DNA of 64,000 nucleotides from DSVZ01 sp964568145 (GTDB lineage Bacteria; Verrucomicrobiota; Verrucomicrobiia; Limisphaerales; J093). Shown here piece after piece: positions 1-10,502 of the stretch. The notes beneath the pieces were generated by a model that searched no databases, had not been told where the DNA came from, and saw only the letters and a program-made list of their open reading frames with translations. Location: contig CAZMOZ010000017.1 in the NCBI GenBank assembly GCA_964568145.1, positions 26,596 to 90,595 on the forward strand, written 5' to 3'. Each line of letters opens with the position of its first letter. Position 1 is the stretch's first letter. The position numbers and the translations under genes were made by a program.

Positions 1-679
1 CCTTGCTGTCGTGCCCAATTCCGAACTGCACCATCTCCCGCGCCTGGCCCGGCGGTGCTACCAGGCTTTTGCGGCGGTCCACTGGGCGATGCGTGTGGAG
101 CCTTCCATGCCGGGCTGGCTCGACGAACGTTTTCATCTCCGGTTCCGCGAATTGTTGGTTCATGCCTGTGTCCGTGAACGCCTGGTATGCCCCACCTACT
201 GCCTCATGCCTGATCATCTTCATCTGCTTTGGCTCGGAATGAGCCTGGAAAGCGATCCGTTGAATGGCATGAAGTTTCTGCGGATGCGCCTGAACCGTCT
301 GCCGTCGCAGGCAAGCCCGAAGGCGCCACGCAAAACGACGCTGCGAAGGCAGGTGCGACCTCGCGAACGCAGCCACCCTGGCAGTTGCAGCCGCAGGCGT
401 TCGACCACGTCCTGCGCGCGGAGGAACGTCGGCGAAACGCCTTTGCCCGCGTCTGTTTCTACATCCCGGCAAACCCGGTGCGAGCCGGTCTGTCGCGCCG
501 TGAGGCGGATTGGCCCTACAGATTGGACCTTCAGTGGCGCGCTGGTGCCGGGCTACCCGGACTTGGGACCGCTACGCGGAGGCTACTGGAAGTTGTTCTG
601 GCGTCTGTACGACGAGCAACGCGAACCGCCGCCACAGCAGCCCGGGAACAGGACTTCACAAATGTCAGCCGCGCTCTGA
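1..679 (+). pseudogene. REP-associated tyrosine transposase (IS200/Y1 family) remnant, frameshifted and cut by the window edge
   Basis: A transposase of the RAYT/Y1 type is recognisable but lies in two reading frames. The frame from position 2 carries the HUH signature MPDHLHLLW (around 206-232) and the start of the linker. The conserved PWQLQPQAFDHVLR...YIPANPVRAGL block, which normally holds the catalytic tyrosine helix region, is in the next frame (about 375-520). The C-terminal GYPDL...WKLFWRLY block returns to the first frame (about 530-620). Two compensating shifts, near 300-375 and near 523, are therefore needed. The N-terminus probably lies left of the window. RAYTs act on short palindromic REP sequences, and a perfect 6-bp hairpin overlaps the stop codon here. 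The gene is most likely dead; sequencing error at two sites is the alternative. Confidence 0.75.
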
Positions 680-686
680 CGAGCGC
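671..686. repeat. REP-like hairpin at the transposase 3' end
   Basis: GCGCTC (671-676) pairs with GAGCGC (681-686) around the loop TGAC. It spans the stop codon of the transposase remnant. The same stem with a different loop (TCAG) recurs at 36131-36146. REP palindromes flanking RAYT genes are a known arrangement; assignment to that class is inference. Confidence 0.5.
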
Positions 687-696
687 AGCCACGGCG

Positions 697-1242
697 CTAC
701 TTCTCGTACGGCGTGAACTTGAATTTCTGCCCGCCTATGCTGGCCTCGTACATCAACCCGCCCCGCGCCAGCGTGAAAATCGCCACGCCCAGCTTGTACT
801 TGGCGTTCTTGGACGCGCCCTCGGCCGCGGCCACTGCGCTCACCTGGGCGCTGAATTCGAGGTTGCCCGCCTTGAAGTCGTCCAGCGTCTTCTGGTCCTC
901 GAAGAAGATGATTTCCGAATAGACCTGCCCGCCCAGTTGGAGCCCGACGGTCACCTGGGTGAGGCTGGCCTCACCCACCACCTTGCCTTGCTCGTACAAC
1001 TGTCCCCGGCCGTTGGCCGCGCCCACGCCCACCGCGCCCTTGGCGACCTTGGGAAACACCGCGTAACCAGCCGACTTCTCCAGAAACTCCTTCAACGACG
1101 AGTCGGCCTTTTTGAACTGTCCGAGGGCTTCGGTGACTTCGGCGCTGAGCTGCTCGCGGCGTTTCTCGACCTTGCTGTCCGCGGCCTGGACCGTCAGCAC
1201 CCCGCCCAAGAGTGCAACCAGAATCAATGGTGCGCATTTCAT
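697..1242 (-). CDS. Secreted Ysc84/SYLF-domain lipid-binding protein
   Basis: This 181-residue protein begins with a clear signal peptide (about 1-20, cleavage after VQA). A short charged helix follows, then the Ysc84 actin-binding/SYLF domain. That domain is recognisable by GYAVFPKVAKGAVGVGAANGRGQLYEQG, with glycine-rich turns, and by the ending LARGGLMYEASIGGQKFKF. Bacterial members are exported proteins that bind phospholipids; their cellular role is poorly defined. The length matches a single-domain member. It ends close to the convergent transposase remnant and lies downstream of the PQQ-propeller gene on the same strand, with about 110 bases between them, so co-transcription is possible. 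The family call is firm; the function is only general. Confidence 0.85.
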   Translation of the reverse strand: MKCAPLILVALLGGVLTVQAADSKVEKRREQLSAEVTEALGQFKKADSSLKEFLEKSAGYAVFPKVAKGAVGVGAANGRGQLYEQGKVVGEASLTQVTVGLQLGGQVYSEIIFFEDQKTLDDFKAGNLEFSAQVSAVAAAEGASKNAKYKLGVAIFTLARGGLMYEASIGGQKFKFTPYEK

Positions 1243-1351
1243 GGCGCGACACTGCCAGTCTCACTCAAGCTGTCAAAGCAACTTCCCCAAATCCGACGGC
1301 CGCGCCTCGGGCGAAGCGCGGCCGTGGCGGAAACCCAGACCGGTGCCGGTC

Positions 1352-2611
1352 CTACCGGGCCTTGAGGTCGTAGCAAAGCAGCGTGTCCTGGTCACGGAGG
1401 TAGAGCCGGCCGTTGGCAATGACCGGATGCGGCCAGGCTTCCTTGCCGCTTTGCTCGGGCTGCTCGAACACGCCCTTCTGTTTGTAGCCGGCGGTCGTGG
1501 CCTCGATCCACGCCACCCGGCTGCCCTTCTTTTTCTCCTCACGGATCACGAAGTGGCCGTCCGCGTACACGATGCTGCCCTTCCCGAGGTGGTCTTCGGT
1601 CTGCCAGACGGCCTCGCCGGTCTTGAAGTTCTGGCAGGTCCAGCCGCGGCGGTCATCATGGCCGTAAATGTGGCCGTCCACAAAGATCACCCCGCCGTGG
1701 TGGTTGGCGACCACCCGGTTTTTGTAAACCTCCTCCGCGCTGAAGGCGTCGCCGCTTTTCGCGATCTTGAACAGGTTGCACCCGATGTTGTAGCCCGAGG
1801 TCACATAGACATGGCTGTCGTGGATCACCGGCGTGGGGATGACGGCGACGGCGCCTTTGCGCGGCGCCTGCCACAGCACCTGGCCCGCCGGGGACACGCC
1901 CACCACGCTCGCCATCGTAAGCTGCACGTACTGCGGCGTGCCGTGGATCGTGGCGGGCATTAGCGACGAGTACTGGGCTTCGTCCGTGAAGCCGGCCGTC
2001 TGCCAGAGCAACGCGCCGGTCAGCTTGTTCACGGCCACGATGGCGCCCTTGTCACCGCCAGGCGTGAACACCAGCTTGTCGCCGTCCACCAGCGGGGACT
2101 CGCTGAAGCCCCATTCGGGGAGCTTCGCACCGAAGTCCTGGATGAAATCCTTTCGCCAGACCTCCTTGCCGGTCGCCGCTTCGAACGCCGCGATCTCGCC
2201 GTACTGGCCGATGGCGAACAACAGCCTGCCGTCCACGGTCGGCGTGCAGCGCACCCCGGCGAAACCACCCCAGCCGGGCGCGCCGGCCTTGCCCAGCCTG
2301 GCCGACCACAGCGGCTTGCCGTCCTTTTCGCTGAGGGCGAAGACGAAGTTGTCGTCGCCCGTGTCGCCGGCGGTGTAGATGACGCCTTTGGCCACGGAGA
2401 CCGTGGCGAAGCCGGCGCCAAGCCCGGTGGTCTTCCAGGCGAGCGGCGGGCCACCGGCGGGCCATTGTTTGAGCAGGCCGGTCTCGGTGGATTTGCCGTC
2501 GCGGTGGGGGCCGCGCCATTGCGGCCAGTCTTCGGCGAGCGCGGCGGTGGCAAGGCCGGCCGCGGTGAGCAACAGGGTTGGGATGTTCAAGCGGTGGTTG
2601 TGTATCAACAT
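1352..2611 (-). CDS. Secreted PQQ-like (BamB-type) beta-propeller protein
   Basis: The 419-residue product has a signal peptide (1-26, ending AALA) and then the WPQWRGPHRDGKS opening typical of PQQ-like propellers in PVC bacteria. Successive blades carry the [AG]xxxGKxxW pattern, for example AATGKEVWRKDF, NKLTGALLWQTAG and FKTGEAVWQTEDHLG. It ends LCYDLKAR, the usual closing strand. No quinone-site or calcium-site set is evident, so a binding or scaffold role is likelier than a dehydrogenase. Proteins of this kind sit in the periplasm or outer membrane. The start at 2611 is preferred because the signal peptide follows immediately. The substrate is unknown. Confidence 0.85.
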   Translation of the reverse strand: MLIHNHRLNIPTLLLTAAGLATAALAEDWPQWRGPHRDGKSTETGLLKQWPAGGPPLAWKTTGLGAGFATVSVAKGVIYTAGDTGDDNFVFALSEKDGKPLWSARLGKAGAPGWGGFAGVRCTPTVDGRLLFAIGQYGEIAAFEAATGKEVWRKDFIQDFGAKLPEWGFSESPLVDGDKLVFTPGGDKGAIVAVNKLTGALLWQTAGFTDEAQYSSLMPATIHGTPQYVQLTMASVVGVSPAGQVLWQAPRKGAVAVIPTPVIHDSHVYVTSGYNIGCNLFKIAKSGDAFSAEEVYKNRVVANHHGGVIFVDGHIYGHDDRRGWTCQNFKTGEAVWQTEDHLGKGSIVYADGHFVIREEKKKGSRVAWIEATTAGYKQKGVFEQPEQSGKEAWPHPVIANGRLYLRDQDTLLCYDLKAR

Positions 2612-2685
2612 GGCCGCTTAGATTGGCGCAAGTCGCGCGAAATTCAAATCCCGGCCGGCCCGACGGCAGCTTAGCAGGCGGTAAA

Positions 2686-2751
2686 GCCGGGGTGGCCGGC
2701 ACGGTGGACCAGGTGGACCTCGTGGCTTGACGGCGCCGGCGCAACGGCGCC
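2686..2751. repeat. Pair of short GC-rich hairpins upstream of the FMN reductase gene
   Basis: GCCGG (2686-2690) pairs with CCGGC (2696-2700). GGCGCCG (2732-2738) pairs with CGGCGCC (2745-2751). Between them lies a direct repeat, GGTGGACC. Both lie in the divergent gap between the PQQ-like gene and the FMN reductase. They resemble the other REP-like pairs in this window, but the stems are short and could be chance in GC-rich DNA. Confidence 0.3.
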
Positions 2752-2815
2752 CTTCCGGGCTGAGTGAATACCCTTGCCGGCTCGCCTGGAGCACCGGGTC
2801 TGCTACCTTGCCGAC

Positions 2816-3415
2816 ATGTCTGAAACGCCGCTAACCGTGCTGCTGGTGGTGGGCAGCCTCCGCGAAAATTCCGCCACGCGCACGGTGCTGGCCTGGCTGG
2901 CCCGCGAACTCGGCGCCGCCGGCTGCCTGGCCGACCTGCTCGACCTGGCGCGGCCTCCCCTGCCCCTTTACAATCCGGACACCGCCTACATGGACCCGGC
3001 GTTCCCGGCCTTGAAGGCCCGCGTCGAACGAGCGGACGTCTTCGTGCTGGGCACGCCGGATTACCACGGCACCATCGGCAGTCCGCTGAAGAACTTCCTC
3101 GACCATTTCTGGCACGAGTTCGCCGGCAAGCTGTTCGTCACGCTGGTGGCCTCGCACGAAAAGGGACTCACCGCCACCGACCATCTCCGCACCGTGGCGC
3201 GCCAGTGCCAGGCCTGGACGCTGCCGTACGGCGTGTCGTTCGTGGAGCAAACTGACGTTCAAGGCGACCAGATCGTGAATCCGAAACTACAGGCGCGGCT
3301 GGCGATGCTGATGCGCGACACTCGGGTTTACGGCGCGCTGCTGGCCCGTCAGCGTCGCGCAGACCTGGGCGGCACCGAACCCGGCTTCCTGGCCCGGCAC
3401 CGGAAGACCGGGTGA
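2816..3415 (+). CDS. NADPH-dependent FMN reductase (flavodoxin-like fold)
   Basis: The 199-residue protein starts at ATG 2816. An upstream in-frame start would add 14 residues with no family similarity. The P-loop-like FMN phosphate motif GSLRENSATR (13-22) and the second flavin motif TPDYHGTIGSPLKNFLDHF (about 79-97) define the NADPH-dependent FMN reductase/azoreductase family, which passes electrons from NAD(P)H to FMN or small acceptors in the cytoplasm. The length is typical. It is a lone plus-strand gene convergent with the NtrC-type regulator. The family is certain; the physiological acceptor (quinone, chromate, azo compounds) cannot be told from sequence. Confidence 0.88.
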   Translation: MSETPLTVLLVVGSLRENSATRTVLAWLARELGAAGCLADLLDLARPPLPLYNPDTAYMDPAFPALKARVERADVFVLGTPDYHGTIGSPLKNFLDHFWHEFAGKLFVTLVASHEKGLTATDHLRTVARQCQAWTLPYGVSFVEQTDVQGDQIVNPKLQARLAMLMRDTRVYGALLARQRRADLGGTEPGFLARHRKTG

Positions 3416-3503
3416 ACACTGGTCGAGCCCAAGCTCAGAAACTCAAAGGGAAGAACGCGGCCCGGCGCGCGGTCGCCGGCCCCGGTCTCAAGCCGCCCGG
3501 TGC

Positions 3504-4970
3504 TCACCGGGCGGTGAAATCCTGGCGGATGCCGAAGCGCTCGATCCGCTTGCGGAGCGTGGCCCGGGTGACGCCCAGCAGGCGTGCCGCCCGCACCTGG
3601 TTGCCGTGCGTTTCGCGCAAGGCCTGCACGACCAGTTCGCGTTCCACGGCATCCATGACCTTCAAATCCGGATGCTGACGCGCCCAGGCAAAAAGACGCG
3701 CAGCCAGCGCCGCCACGTCTTCCAGCGACGCGGCGGGCTGCACTGTGGGAGTGGCGGGCTCGGGCGGCGGCGGGCTGGGCGCGACGGCATTGTCACCGGC
3801 CGGTGCGCGAATCGCCGCGGGCAGGTCCGCAGGCAGGATGACGTCGCCTTTCGCGACCACCGTCGCGTGTTCAATGGCGTTTTCGAGCTCGCGCACGTTG
3901 CCGGGCCAGTGGTGGCGCTCCAGATCCGCCAGCGCCCCGGCCGACAAGGCCCTGGACGACTGTTGAAGCTGCTGGGCAGACCGGCGCAGGAAATAAGCGG
4001 CCAGCAGCGGGATGTCCCCGGACCGGTCGCGCAAGGCGGGCAGGCGCACGCGCACGACGTTGAGCCGGTAGAACAGGTCTTCGCGGAAGCGTTTTTCGGC
4101 CACGGCGCGCTCGAGGTCCTGGTTGGTGGCGGCGATCACCCGCACGTCCACGCGCACGGTTTCGTTGCCGCCGACCCGCTCAAACGCGCCGTCCTGGAGC
4201 ACGCGCAGAATCCTGGTCTGCGTGGCCGGGCTCATGTCGCCGATTTCGTCGAGGAAGATTGTGCCGCGGTGGCATTGCTCGAAGCGGCCGATGCGCTGGG
4301 TGACGGCGCCGGTGAACGCGCCCTTTTCGTGGCCGAACAACTCGCTTTCCAACAGTTGCTCGGGGATGGCCGCGCAGTTGACGGCCAGGAAAGGCTGCTC
4401 GCGCCGGCGACTGTGGTGGTAGATGGCGCGGGCCACGAGTTCCTTGCCGGTGCCGCTTTCGCCGGTGATCAAGACCGTGGCGTCGGAAGCGGCGAGCTGG
4501 CCGATGAGCTTGAAGACCTCCTGCATGGCCGGGCTGCGGCCCACAATGCCCAGCTCGTAATCCTCGCGCTCGAGCAGCGGCTGGTAGGACACCACCTGGC
4601 GCATGGCCCGCGAGGCCTTCAAGGCGTCGAGCACGATCTGCTTGAGCCGCGGCACGTCGAAAGGCTTGAGCAGGTAGTCGTAAGCGCCGAGCTTCATCGC
4701 CTCGATGGCCGTCTGCGTGGTGCCGTACGCGGTCATGAGGATGACCGGGAGGCGGGCGTCCATCTGGCGGATGCGGCGAAGCGTTTCAAGGCCGCTCAGG
4801 CCGCCCATCCGGATGTCCATGAGCACCAGGTCGGGCCGGAGCCCGGGGATGAGGCGCAGGCCTTCTTCGCCGCTGGCAGCGGTGGTCAGCTCCAGGTCCG
4901 GCGAATCAAAGATCCGCCGGAACGAGTAGTGCATGTCCGCCTCGTCGTCTATGAGCAGCAATTTGTCCAT
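3504..4970 (-). CDS. Sigma-54-dependent response regulator (NtrC family)
   Basis: This 488-residue regulator has the three canonical domains. The receiver (about 3-118) carries the acidic pair DDE (8-10), phospho-acceptor D52 in LVLMDIRM and K102 in LLKPFD. The AAA+ domain has Walker A GESGTGKE (170-177), the sigma-54 loop GAFTGA (217-222) and Walker B TIFLDE (237-242). A proline-rich linker (about 390-410) leads to a Fis-type helix-turn-helix near the end (ARLLGVTRATLRKRI). When phosphorylated such proteins open sigma-54 promoters. No histidine kinase gene is adjacent, so it is an orphan here. Its target genes are not evident. Confidence 0.93.
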   Translation of the reverse strand: MDKLLLIDDEADMHYSFRRIFDSPDLELTTAASGEEGLRLIPGLRPDLVLMDIRMGGLSGLETLRRIRQMDARLPVILMTAYGTTQTAIEAMKLGAYDYLLKPFDVPRLKQIVLDALKASRAMRQVVSYQPLLEREDYELGIVGRSPAMQEVFKLIGQLAASDATVLITGESGTGKELVARAIYHHSRRREQPFLAVNCAAIPEQLLESELFGHEKGAFTGAVTQRIGRFEQCHRGTIFLDEIGDMSPATQTRILRVLQDGAFERVGGNETVRVDVRVIAATNQDLERAVAEKRFREDLFYRLNVVRVRLPALRDRSGDIPLLAAYFLRRSAQQLQQSSRALSAGALADLERHHWPGNVRELENAIEHATVVAKGDVILPADLPAAIRAPAGDNAVAPSPPPPEPATPTVQPAASLEDVAALAARLFAWARQHPDLKVMDAVERELVVQALRETHGNQVRAARLLGVTRATLRKRIERFGIRQDFTAR

Positions 4971-5155
4971 GCGGCGTCATCGCGCACCCGCCGTCGCCAG
5001 GCAAGTCGAATGGCGGCGCGGGGGGTGGGTTGCATTTCCTGCCGTCGCGAGCGCTACCGCTGGCGGTCGCCGACTTCCAACCGGTCGTAAAGCCGGACAT
5101 CCTGCGCGACGAAACTAGGCGAGCAATGCAAGGCAGTGTTCACCCTTTGGGGTAG

Positions 5156-5206
5156 GTCGCCTCTCGCCGGGAGGCGACACCTTCCGGCCTCTGAGCCAGA
5201 GGCCGG
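5156..5206. repeat. REP-like pair of hairpins between the regulator and proS
   Basis: GTCGCCTC (5156-5163) pairs with GAGGCGAC (5171-5178). Six bases later CCGGCCTCTG (5184-5193) pairs perfectly with CAGAGGCCGG (5197-5206) around a 3-base loop. Two tandem stems in one gap match the REP doublet form. They lie downstream of proS and upstream of the regulator gene, both on the minus strand, so a terminator role is possible, but there is no T tract. Confidence 0.55.
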
Positions 5207-5236
5207 CTACCGGGCTCCGGACGGCCGGCCGCTACT

Positions 5237-6997
<1,761 letters not shown>

Positions 6998-7066
6998 ATC
7001 TGGCAGGCGGGGGCGGGCGAATCCGCGCCCGACGGAAAAACTCCAGCGGTCCCGGCCGGGCCGCCG

Positions 7067-7822
7067 CTACTTCACCGTGTTGACCAGCGGGGCCATGCCC
7101 TGAATCCGCACTTCCAGCCGGTCGCCGGATTCGATGGGCCCCACGCCGCTGGGCGTGCCGGTGAGGATCACGTCGCCGGGCAGGAGCGTCATGTTCGTGG
7201 AGATGAAGCTCACCAACTGGAAGCAGTTGAAGATGAGCTGGCCGGTGTTCGAGTTCTGCCGGAGCTGGCCGTTCTGGAAGAGCTGGATGGACAGCTCGTG
7301 CGGGTCAATCTTGGTCTCCACGTACGGCCCCAGCGGCGTGAAGGTGTCGAAGGATTTGCAGCGCGCCCACTGGCTTTCGGAGTTCTGAATGGTGCGGTCG
7401 GTGATGTCCTGCGCCGCTGTGTAGCCGAAGATGTACCGCGCGGCGGCGGCCGGGGTCACATTGCGCACCCGGCGGCCGATGATCACCGCCAGTTCCGCTT
7501 CGAAATCCACCCGGTGATTCGGGAAGGGAATCTCGATCTTGCCGCCGTCGGGCAGCAGCGAGGTGGGCGCCTTCAGCCAGAACAGCGGCTCCTTCGGGAG
7601 CGGCTTGCCGGATTCGCGCGCGTGGTCCGTGTAGTTCAACCCCACCGCGATGAGCTTGGAGGGGGTCACCGGCACGAGGGTCTTCACCCCCTTCAGCGAG
7701 GTGGGTTTCTTCTCGAACGAAGGCGACCCAAAGACATCGCCAATAAGCCGGAACAGTTCGCCGTCCACGACTTTGGCGTAGAAGATGTCGTCACCCTTTT
7801 GAAAGCGGCCGATCGCAGCCAT
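7067..7822 (-). CDS. Fumarylacetoacetate hydrolase (FAH) family protein
   Basis: The 251-residue product contains the FAH C-terminal catalytic fold. The metal-binding acidic cluster is visible in HRVDFEAELAVIIGRR. GYTAAQDITDR and the closing GDVILTGTPSGVGPI are also present. Members hydrolyse or decarboxylate beta-diketo acids, or isomerise hydroxyhepta-dienedioates, with Mg or Mn. The exact substrate is not predictable. ATG at 7822 is chosen over an in-frame TTG at 7846 because homologous sequence begins at about MAAIGRF. The conserved opening (about 1-50) is the short N-terminal module of this family. It is followed directly by proS on the same strand. Confidence 0.88.
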   Translation of the reverse strand: MAAIGRFQKGDDIFYAKVVDGELFRLIGDVFGSPSFEKKPTSLKGVKTLVPVTPSKLIAVGLNYTDHARESGKPLPKEPLFWLKAPTSLLPDGGKIEIPFPNHRVDFEAELAVIIGRRVRNVTPAAAARYIFGYTAAQDITDRTIQNSESQWARCKSFDTFTPLGPYVETKIDPHELSIQLFQNGQLRQNSNTGQLIFNCFQLVSFISTNMTLLPGDVILTGTPSGVGPIESGDRLEVRIQGMAPLVNTVK

Positions 7823-7969
7823 AAAAGAATGACAAGCTCGTAACAAATTTCACTGTCCTTTCGCAAGCCGAAAGTCAGAAAACCAGGAGTTATCCAGCCC
7901 GGACCGGGCCAGGCCGGAAACACCGAACGCAGCTCAAAGAATTGCGCTTAAGGCTCTTGCGACCGGCAA

Positions 7970-10177
7970 TCAGGGGGAGACGCCTTTCGGCTGGAAGGCC
8001 ACCACCAGTTCCCGCGGGCTGGAGGCATTGGTGAAGCGCAGCCAAAGCAGACGGTTCGCCGCGTCGAACCGCGCCGGCTCGAGCGGCTGGCCGGCCAGCG
8101 TAACCATGCGGGGCATCGCGGGCACGCGCAGCAACACCACCGCCGGGGTGCCCGCCACCCCCTCCACCACGCAGCGGAATTCGCCTTTGGCCCCTGCCAT
8201 CGGCAATGCCTTGCACGCGGACGCCAGAACTTGCGGGCCGCGCCCTTTCACACGATCGAGATCGAGCAGGAACAGGCGCTGTCCGGGCCCGCCCTGGACG
8301 CGGTCTTGCAGTCGCAGTTCGGGATCGAACAGGTTCACGAAGCGACCGCGCAGACTCCCGTCTTCGGTCGCCAGCCAAGGATTCCCGCTAATCACGGCCT
8401 CGCCGGGTTCGGCGAAGACCACATACGGTCCGCGTCGCAGCAGCATGTGCCCGCGTTCGCGCCAGCGGATGCCGGTTCCCTCACTGGCTGCGCGCAGGAC
8501 CACGAGCAATTGCAGGTCGCCGTCGGGCGACGCCGCCAGCGCGGCGGGATCGCCGCGCTCCCAGAAAAGCCGCCCTTTCCCCACGCGGTGAAGGCCGGGT
8601 TTCATTTCGCGGTTCAAGCCCAGCGTTTCAAACAAGTGTTCGCGCGGCGTCGCGAAAGTCCGGCCGTCGCGGTTCCACCATTCGCGGACGGCGTTGTACG
8701 GATCGCGGTCGTCGTCCCAGACCACCAGCACGCCGCCAGCGCGGACCCAGTCCGCCAGCGGCTGGTGCACCTCCGGCGAGAGCGGCTTCTGGCCGTGGTA
8801 GCTGAGCAGCAGCAGCCGGAAGTCCTTCAAGTAGCCGGCCACGGTGAGGTTCTCCAATTGCACCGGTGTCACCGGCATGCCCCGCACCAGCAGCGGCAGC
8901 GCGAGGCCGTAAACGTGGCTCAGGTGCGGATCGCTGGGCGTCGGCTCGCCGCGCTGGAACATCAGCGAGTCGCTGACCACCACGCCGAGGCCGGTCGTGC
9001 CGCAGTCCCATTTGACCTCGCGCTGCCGTAGGTCGTTGAGTGCGTTGAACACAACCTGCAGTTCGGTCGCGTAGGCGGGCGGGATCGGCTCGCGCTCCTG
9101 CGGGTTGTCCTTTCGGGGGTAGCGCCCGCCAAAGACGCGCTCCGGCCACGGCGCGACCTCGTACTGCCACACGTCCGGCTGGAGCAGCGACGCGACCAGC
9201 GTGGACTCCCAGTTCACGCGATAGTCCTCCCAGTCGTGGTTCGGGTTGTCCTCGATCGGGTCGTTCAAGTACCAGACCGTCCGGCCGGTGGCGCGGACGA
9301 GATTTTGCATCGCGCCGTACTCGAGGAAGGCGGTCTCGAACGTGCGTTCCTTGAGCTTTCCGCGAAACAGGTTCGGCGTGCGCGAGGTGCCCGTCCAGAC
9401 CTGCGCGATGTAACCGTCGCAACCGTTGAGCCGCGCCAGGCTCGACTCGGGGCTGACGATCCGCCAGTGGGAGTAGTTCAGGAGACTGTGCGTGGGCACG
9501 TAGCAGCGGACCCGCCGGCCGGTGCGGCGATTCCAGTCCTGGACGTGATCGAAAACCTGCTGGAGCGCACGGCGGTAAAGGAAGTACTTCAGCTTCGAGG
9601 CCCGCCATTGCGCGTCCACGCTGGCGTGCGGCGGCTGCCAGTCCTCGCCGTAATGCTTCCGCCACTCGCGCTTGAAACCCTCCGAGTAGCCGCCACGCAC
9701 CCAGAATTCCGGCTCCTCGAGGTGAATCGCCTCGATGCCGGCATCGAGCGCGCGCTGCACGCCCACGCACAGGAACTTCCCGAAATTCTCGCCGGGGCAC
9801 ATGTAGTACACGTCGCCGCCGTGGCTGATCTTGTTGCCCCGGAGGTCGGTCTGCGCCTCGTCCTCGTGGTTCACGCCGTCGAAGCGGCCGTAGAGGTAAT
9901 CCTGGTAGTTGCCCCACGACACGCCAGTCATGACGTGGATGCGGTAGCCGCGGTCGCGCCAGGTCTGGATGCGCGCGGGCAGGCCGGGATCAATGCCGTA
10001 CACGATGGCGACGTCCGAGCGCAGGTTGCCGTTGGGACTCCAAGCGCCGCCGGTCTGGAAACACGTGCGCTCGAGATGCTGATCCGGATCCGGTGGGAAC
10101 GGTGGCGGCAACTCGGCGGCCGGGACCGGTCCCCGCCACAGCAAACCGAGCAGCAATCCAAACACGAGGCAGCGCAT
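7970..10177 (-). CDS. Large secreted glycoside-hydrolase-like protein, family unassigned
   Basis: ATG 10177 gives 735 residues beginning with a signal peptide (about 1-21, ending VPAAE). The open frame continues upstream without signal-like sequence, so this start is preferred. The N-terminal half reads like a TIM-barrel: YRIHVMTGVSWGNYQDY, an acidic strand end EAIHLEEPEFW (possible catalytic acids), then CYVPTHSLLNYSHW and WYLNDPIEDNP. The second half has an amidotransferase-like segment, LLLLSYHGQKPLSPEVHQPLADWVRAGGVLVVWDDDRDP. That layout recalls GH42-type enzymes, which pair a barrel with a flavodoxin-like domain. The final ~80 residues look like a beta-sandwich. I recognise no named family; hydrolysis of polysaccharide is inference. 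Confidence 0.7.
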   Translation of the reverse strand: MRCLVFGLLLGLLWRGPVPAAELPPPFPPDPDQHLERTCFQTGGAWSPNGNLRSDVAIVYGIDPGLPARIQTWRDRGYRIHVMTGVSWGNYQDYLYGRFDGVNHEDEAQTDLRGNKISHGGDVYYMCPGENFGKFLCVGVQRALDAGIEAIHLEEPEFWVRGGYSEGFKREWRKHYGEDWQPPHASVDAQWRASKLKYFLYRRALQQVFDHVQDWNRRTGRRVRCYVPTHSLLNYSHWRIVSPESSLARLNGCDGYIAQVWTGTSRTPNLFRGKLKERTFETAFLEYGAMQNLVRATGRTVWYLNDPIEDNPNHDWEDYRVNWESTLVASLLQPDVWQYEVAPWPERVFGGRYPRKDNPQEREPIPPAYATELQVVFNALNDLRQREVKWDCGTTGLGVVVSDSLMFQRGEPTPSDPHLSHVYGLALPLLVRGMPVTPVQLENLTVAGYLKDFRLLLLSYHGQKPLSPEVHQPLADWVRAGGVLVVWDDDRDPYNAVREWWNRDGRTFATPREHLFETLGLNREMKPGLHRVGKGRLFWERGDPAALAASPDGDLQLLVVLRAASEGTGIRWRERGHMLLRRGPYVVFAEPGEAVISGNPWLATEDGSLRGRFVNLFDPELRLQDRVQGGPGQRLFLLDLDRVKGRGPQVLASACKALPMAGAKGEFRCVVEGVAGTPAVVLLRVPAMPRMVTLAGQPLEPARFDAANRLLWLRFTNASSPRELVVAFQPKGVSP

Positions 10178-10502
10178 GACGGCACCGTAACGGAACGGCG
10201 CGTTCGCGGCGACGTTTTCGTCCTGAATTTGCTGCGACCGGCTTGTCCCGCCACGAAGAGCCCGTATAGTTTTCGCCGTGAACCGCAGGACCAGCCACAT
10301 CACCTGGAGCGCGACGGACGCCCGTCCGCGCGCGGGTGGAGTGTCTTGCGGCCTGCACACGCATCGCCCGACCGCCTTGCGCAGTTGAGGAGGCTGGGCG
10401 CACCGGCACGCTTTCCACGCTTCCGCCTCCGGACTTTCTTCACCGTCAACCGCGAACGGACGCGAACGACCGTGTTTTTCGCACCTCAAAATCTGCGAGT
10501 GT
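10178..10502. other. Divergent intergenic region, no gene seen
   Basis: This gap separates the secreted glycosidase-like gene (minus) from the rnk-like gene (plus) and should hold both promoters. The minus-strand open frame runs through it, but that stretch has composition unlike a signal-bearing protein and I see no conserved motif. No convincing -35/-10 pair or hairpin was found by eye. Confidence 0.4.
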
